Shown here piece after piece: positions 63,896 to 64,000 of a stretch of DNA of 64,000 nt (its first letter is position 1; every line of letters starts with the position of its first letter). Made by a program: the position numbers and the translations under genes. The stretch comes from Paenibacillus sp. Lineage in GTDB: Bacteria; Bacillota; Bacilli; Paenibacillales; Paenibacillaceae. Where the stretch lies: positions 1 through 64,000 of the forward strand of contig JAIRVF010000064.1 in the NCBI GenBank assembly GCA_031254035.1, in the 5' to 3' direction. The notes under the pieces were generated by a model. That model was not told the DNA's origin, did no database searches, and worked only from the letters and a program-made list of their open reading frames with translations.

Positions 63896-64000
63896 CCCCC
63901 ATTTTCTTTACCGGATTGAATTATACTCTCATTAAATAAATAAAACCAATCCTGTTTTCAGCAAAAAATCGGGTTTTTGCGGTCCATTATAGGCTTTTAT
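63896..64000. other. Right-edge intergenic sequence
   Basis: The last 105 bases lie upstream of tagO and probably hold its promoter. No gene is seen; the sequence is cut by the window end. Confidence 0.4.

Overview
The window is a chromosomal stretch from a spore-forming, flagellated, S-layer-bearing Gram-positive bacterium of the Bacillales, most likely a Paenibacillus. The signs are: a gene order that follows the Bacillus subtilis degS-degU / comF / flagellar / hpf-secA-prfB region; a small acid-soluble spore protein; SLH-domain surface proteins; YitT; DegS/DegU; and intergenic repeats. Only sequence reading was used, so the genus is an inference. Nearly every gene after position 2,400 lies on the minus strand.

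Layout. (a) 1-3.6 kb: an AraC-type regulator, fabH under a FapR-type operator, and a DUF1266 lipoprotein. (b) 3.6-12.9 kb: an arginine biosynthesis block read argC-argJ-argB-argD, then argF, then argG-argH, with repeat elements in its gaps; carAB, which lies between argD and argF in B. subtilis, is absent. (c) 13-19.3 kb: yitT, prfB (with its programmed +1 frameshift), secA, hpf and a cold-shock protein. (d) 19.4-29.3 kb: an accessory tail of the flagellar operon holding a FkbM-type methyltransferase, a GT4 glycosyltransferase fused to a TPR-like tail, two TPR-linked GT2 glycosyltransferases and a 1,411-residue secreted protein with one von Willebrand A domain and about twelve IPT/TIG repeats. 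Short or overlapping junctions run from fliT through to the methyltransferase. (e) 29.3-38.2 kb: the late flagellar cluster flgM-flgN-flgK-flgL-yviE-fliW-csrA, hag, flaG-fliD-fliS-fliT, with yvyF upstream. (f) 38.3-44.3 kb: comFC, comFA, a small membrane protein and degU/degS. (g) 44.4-63.9 kb: a cell-surface region with a phosphodiester-glycosidase protein, three large SLH proteins (one probably the main S-layer subunit), metK, a spore protein, two small unknown genes and tagO.

How the parts fit. CsrA, FliW and Hag are adjacent, and the hag leader carries a GGA-loop hairpin plus a Shine-Dalgarno sequence of the CsrA-binding type, so the B. subtilis FliW-CsrA-Hag loop is probably conserved. 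TagO starts lipid-linked wall polymer synthesis, and wall polymers are what SLH domains bind. SecA serves export of the surface proteins.

The most interesting part is region (d): the giant adhesin-like protein and the modification enzymes appear co-transcribed with the filament cap and chaperone genes, suggesting a flagellum-linked glycosylation or surface-display system. Two families of unlabelled intergenic repeats are also notable. One is a hairpin element with a compensatory base change between copies. The other is a set of about 50-bp repeat units in two arrays. No tRNA, rRNA, CRISPR array, insertion sequence or classical riboswitch was seen.
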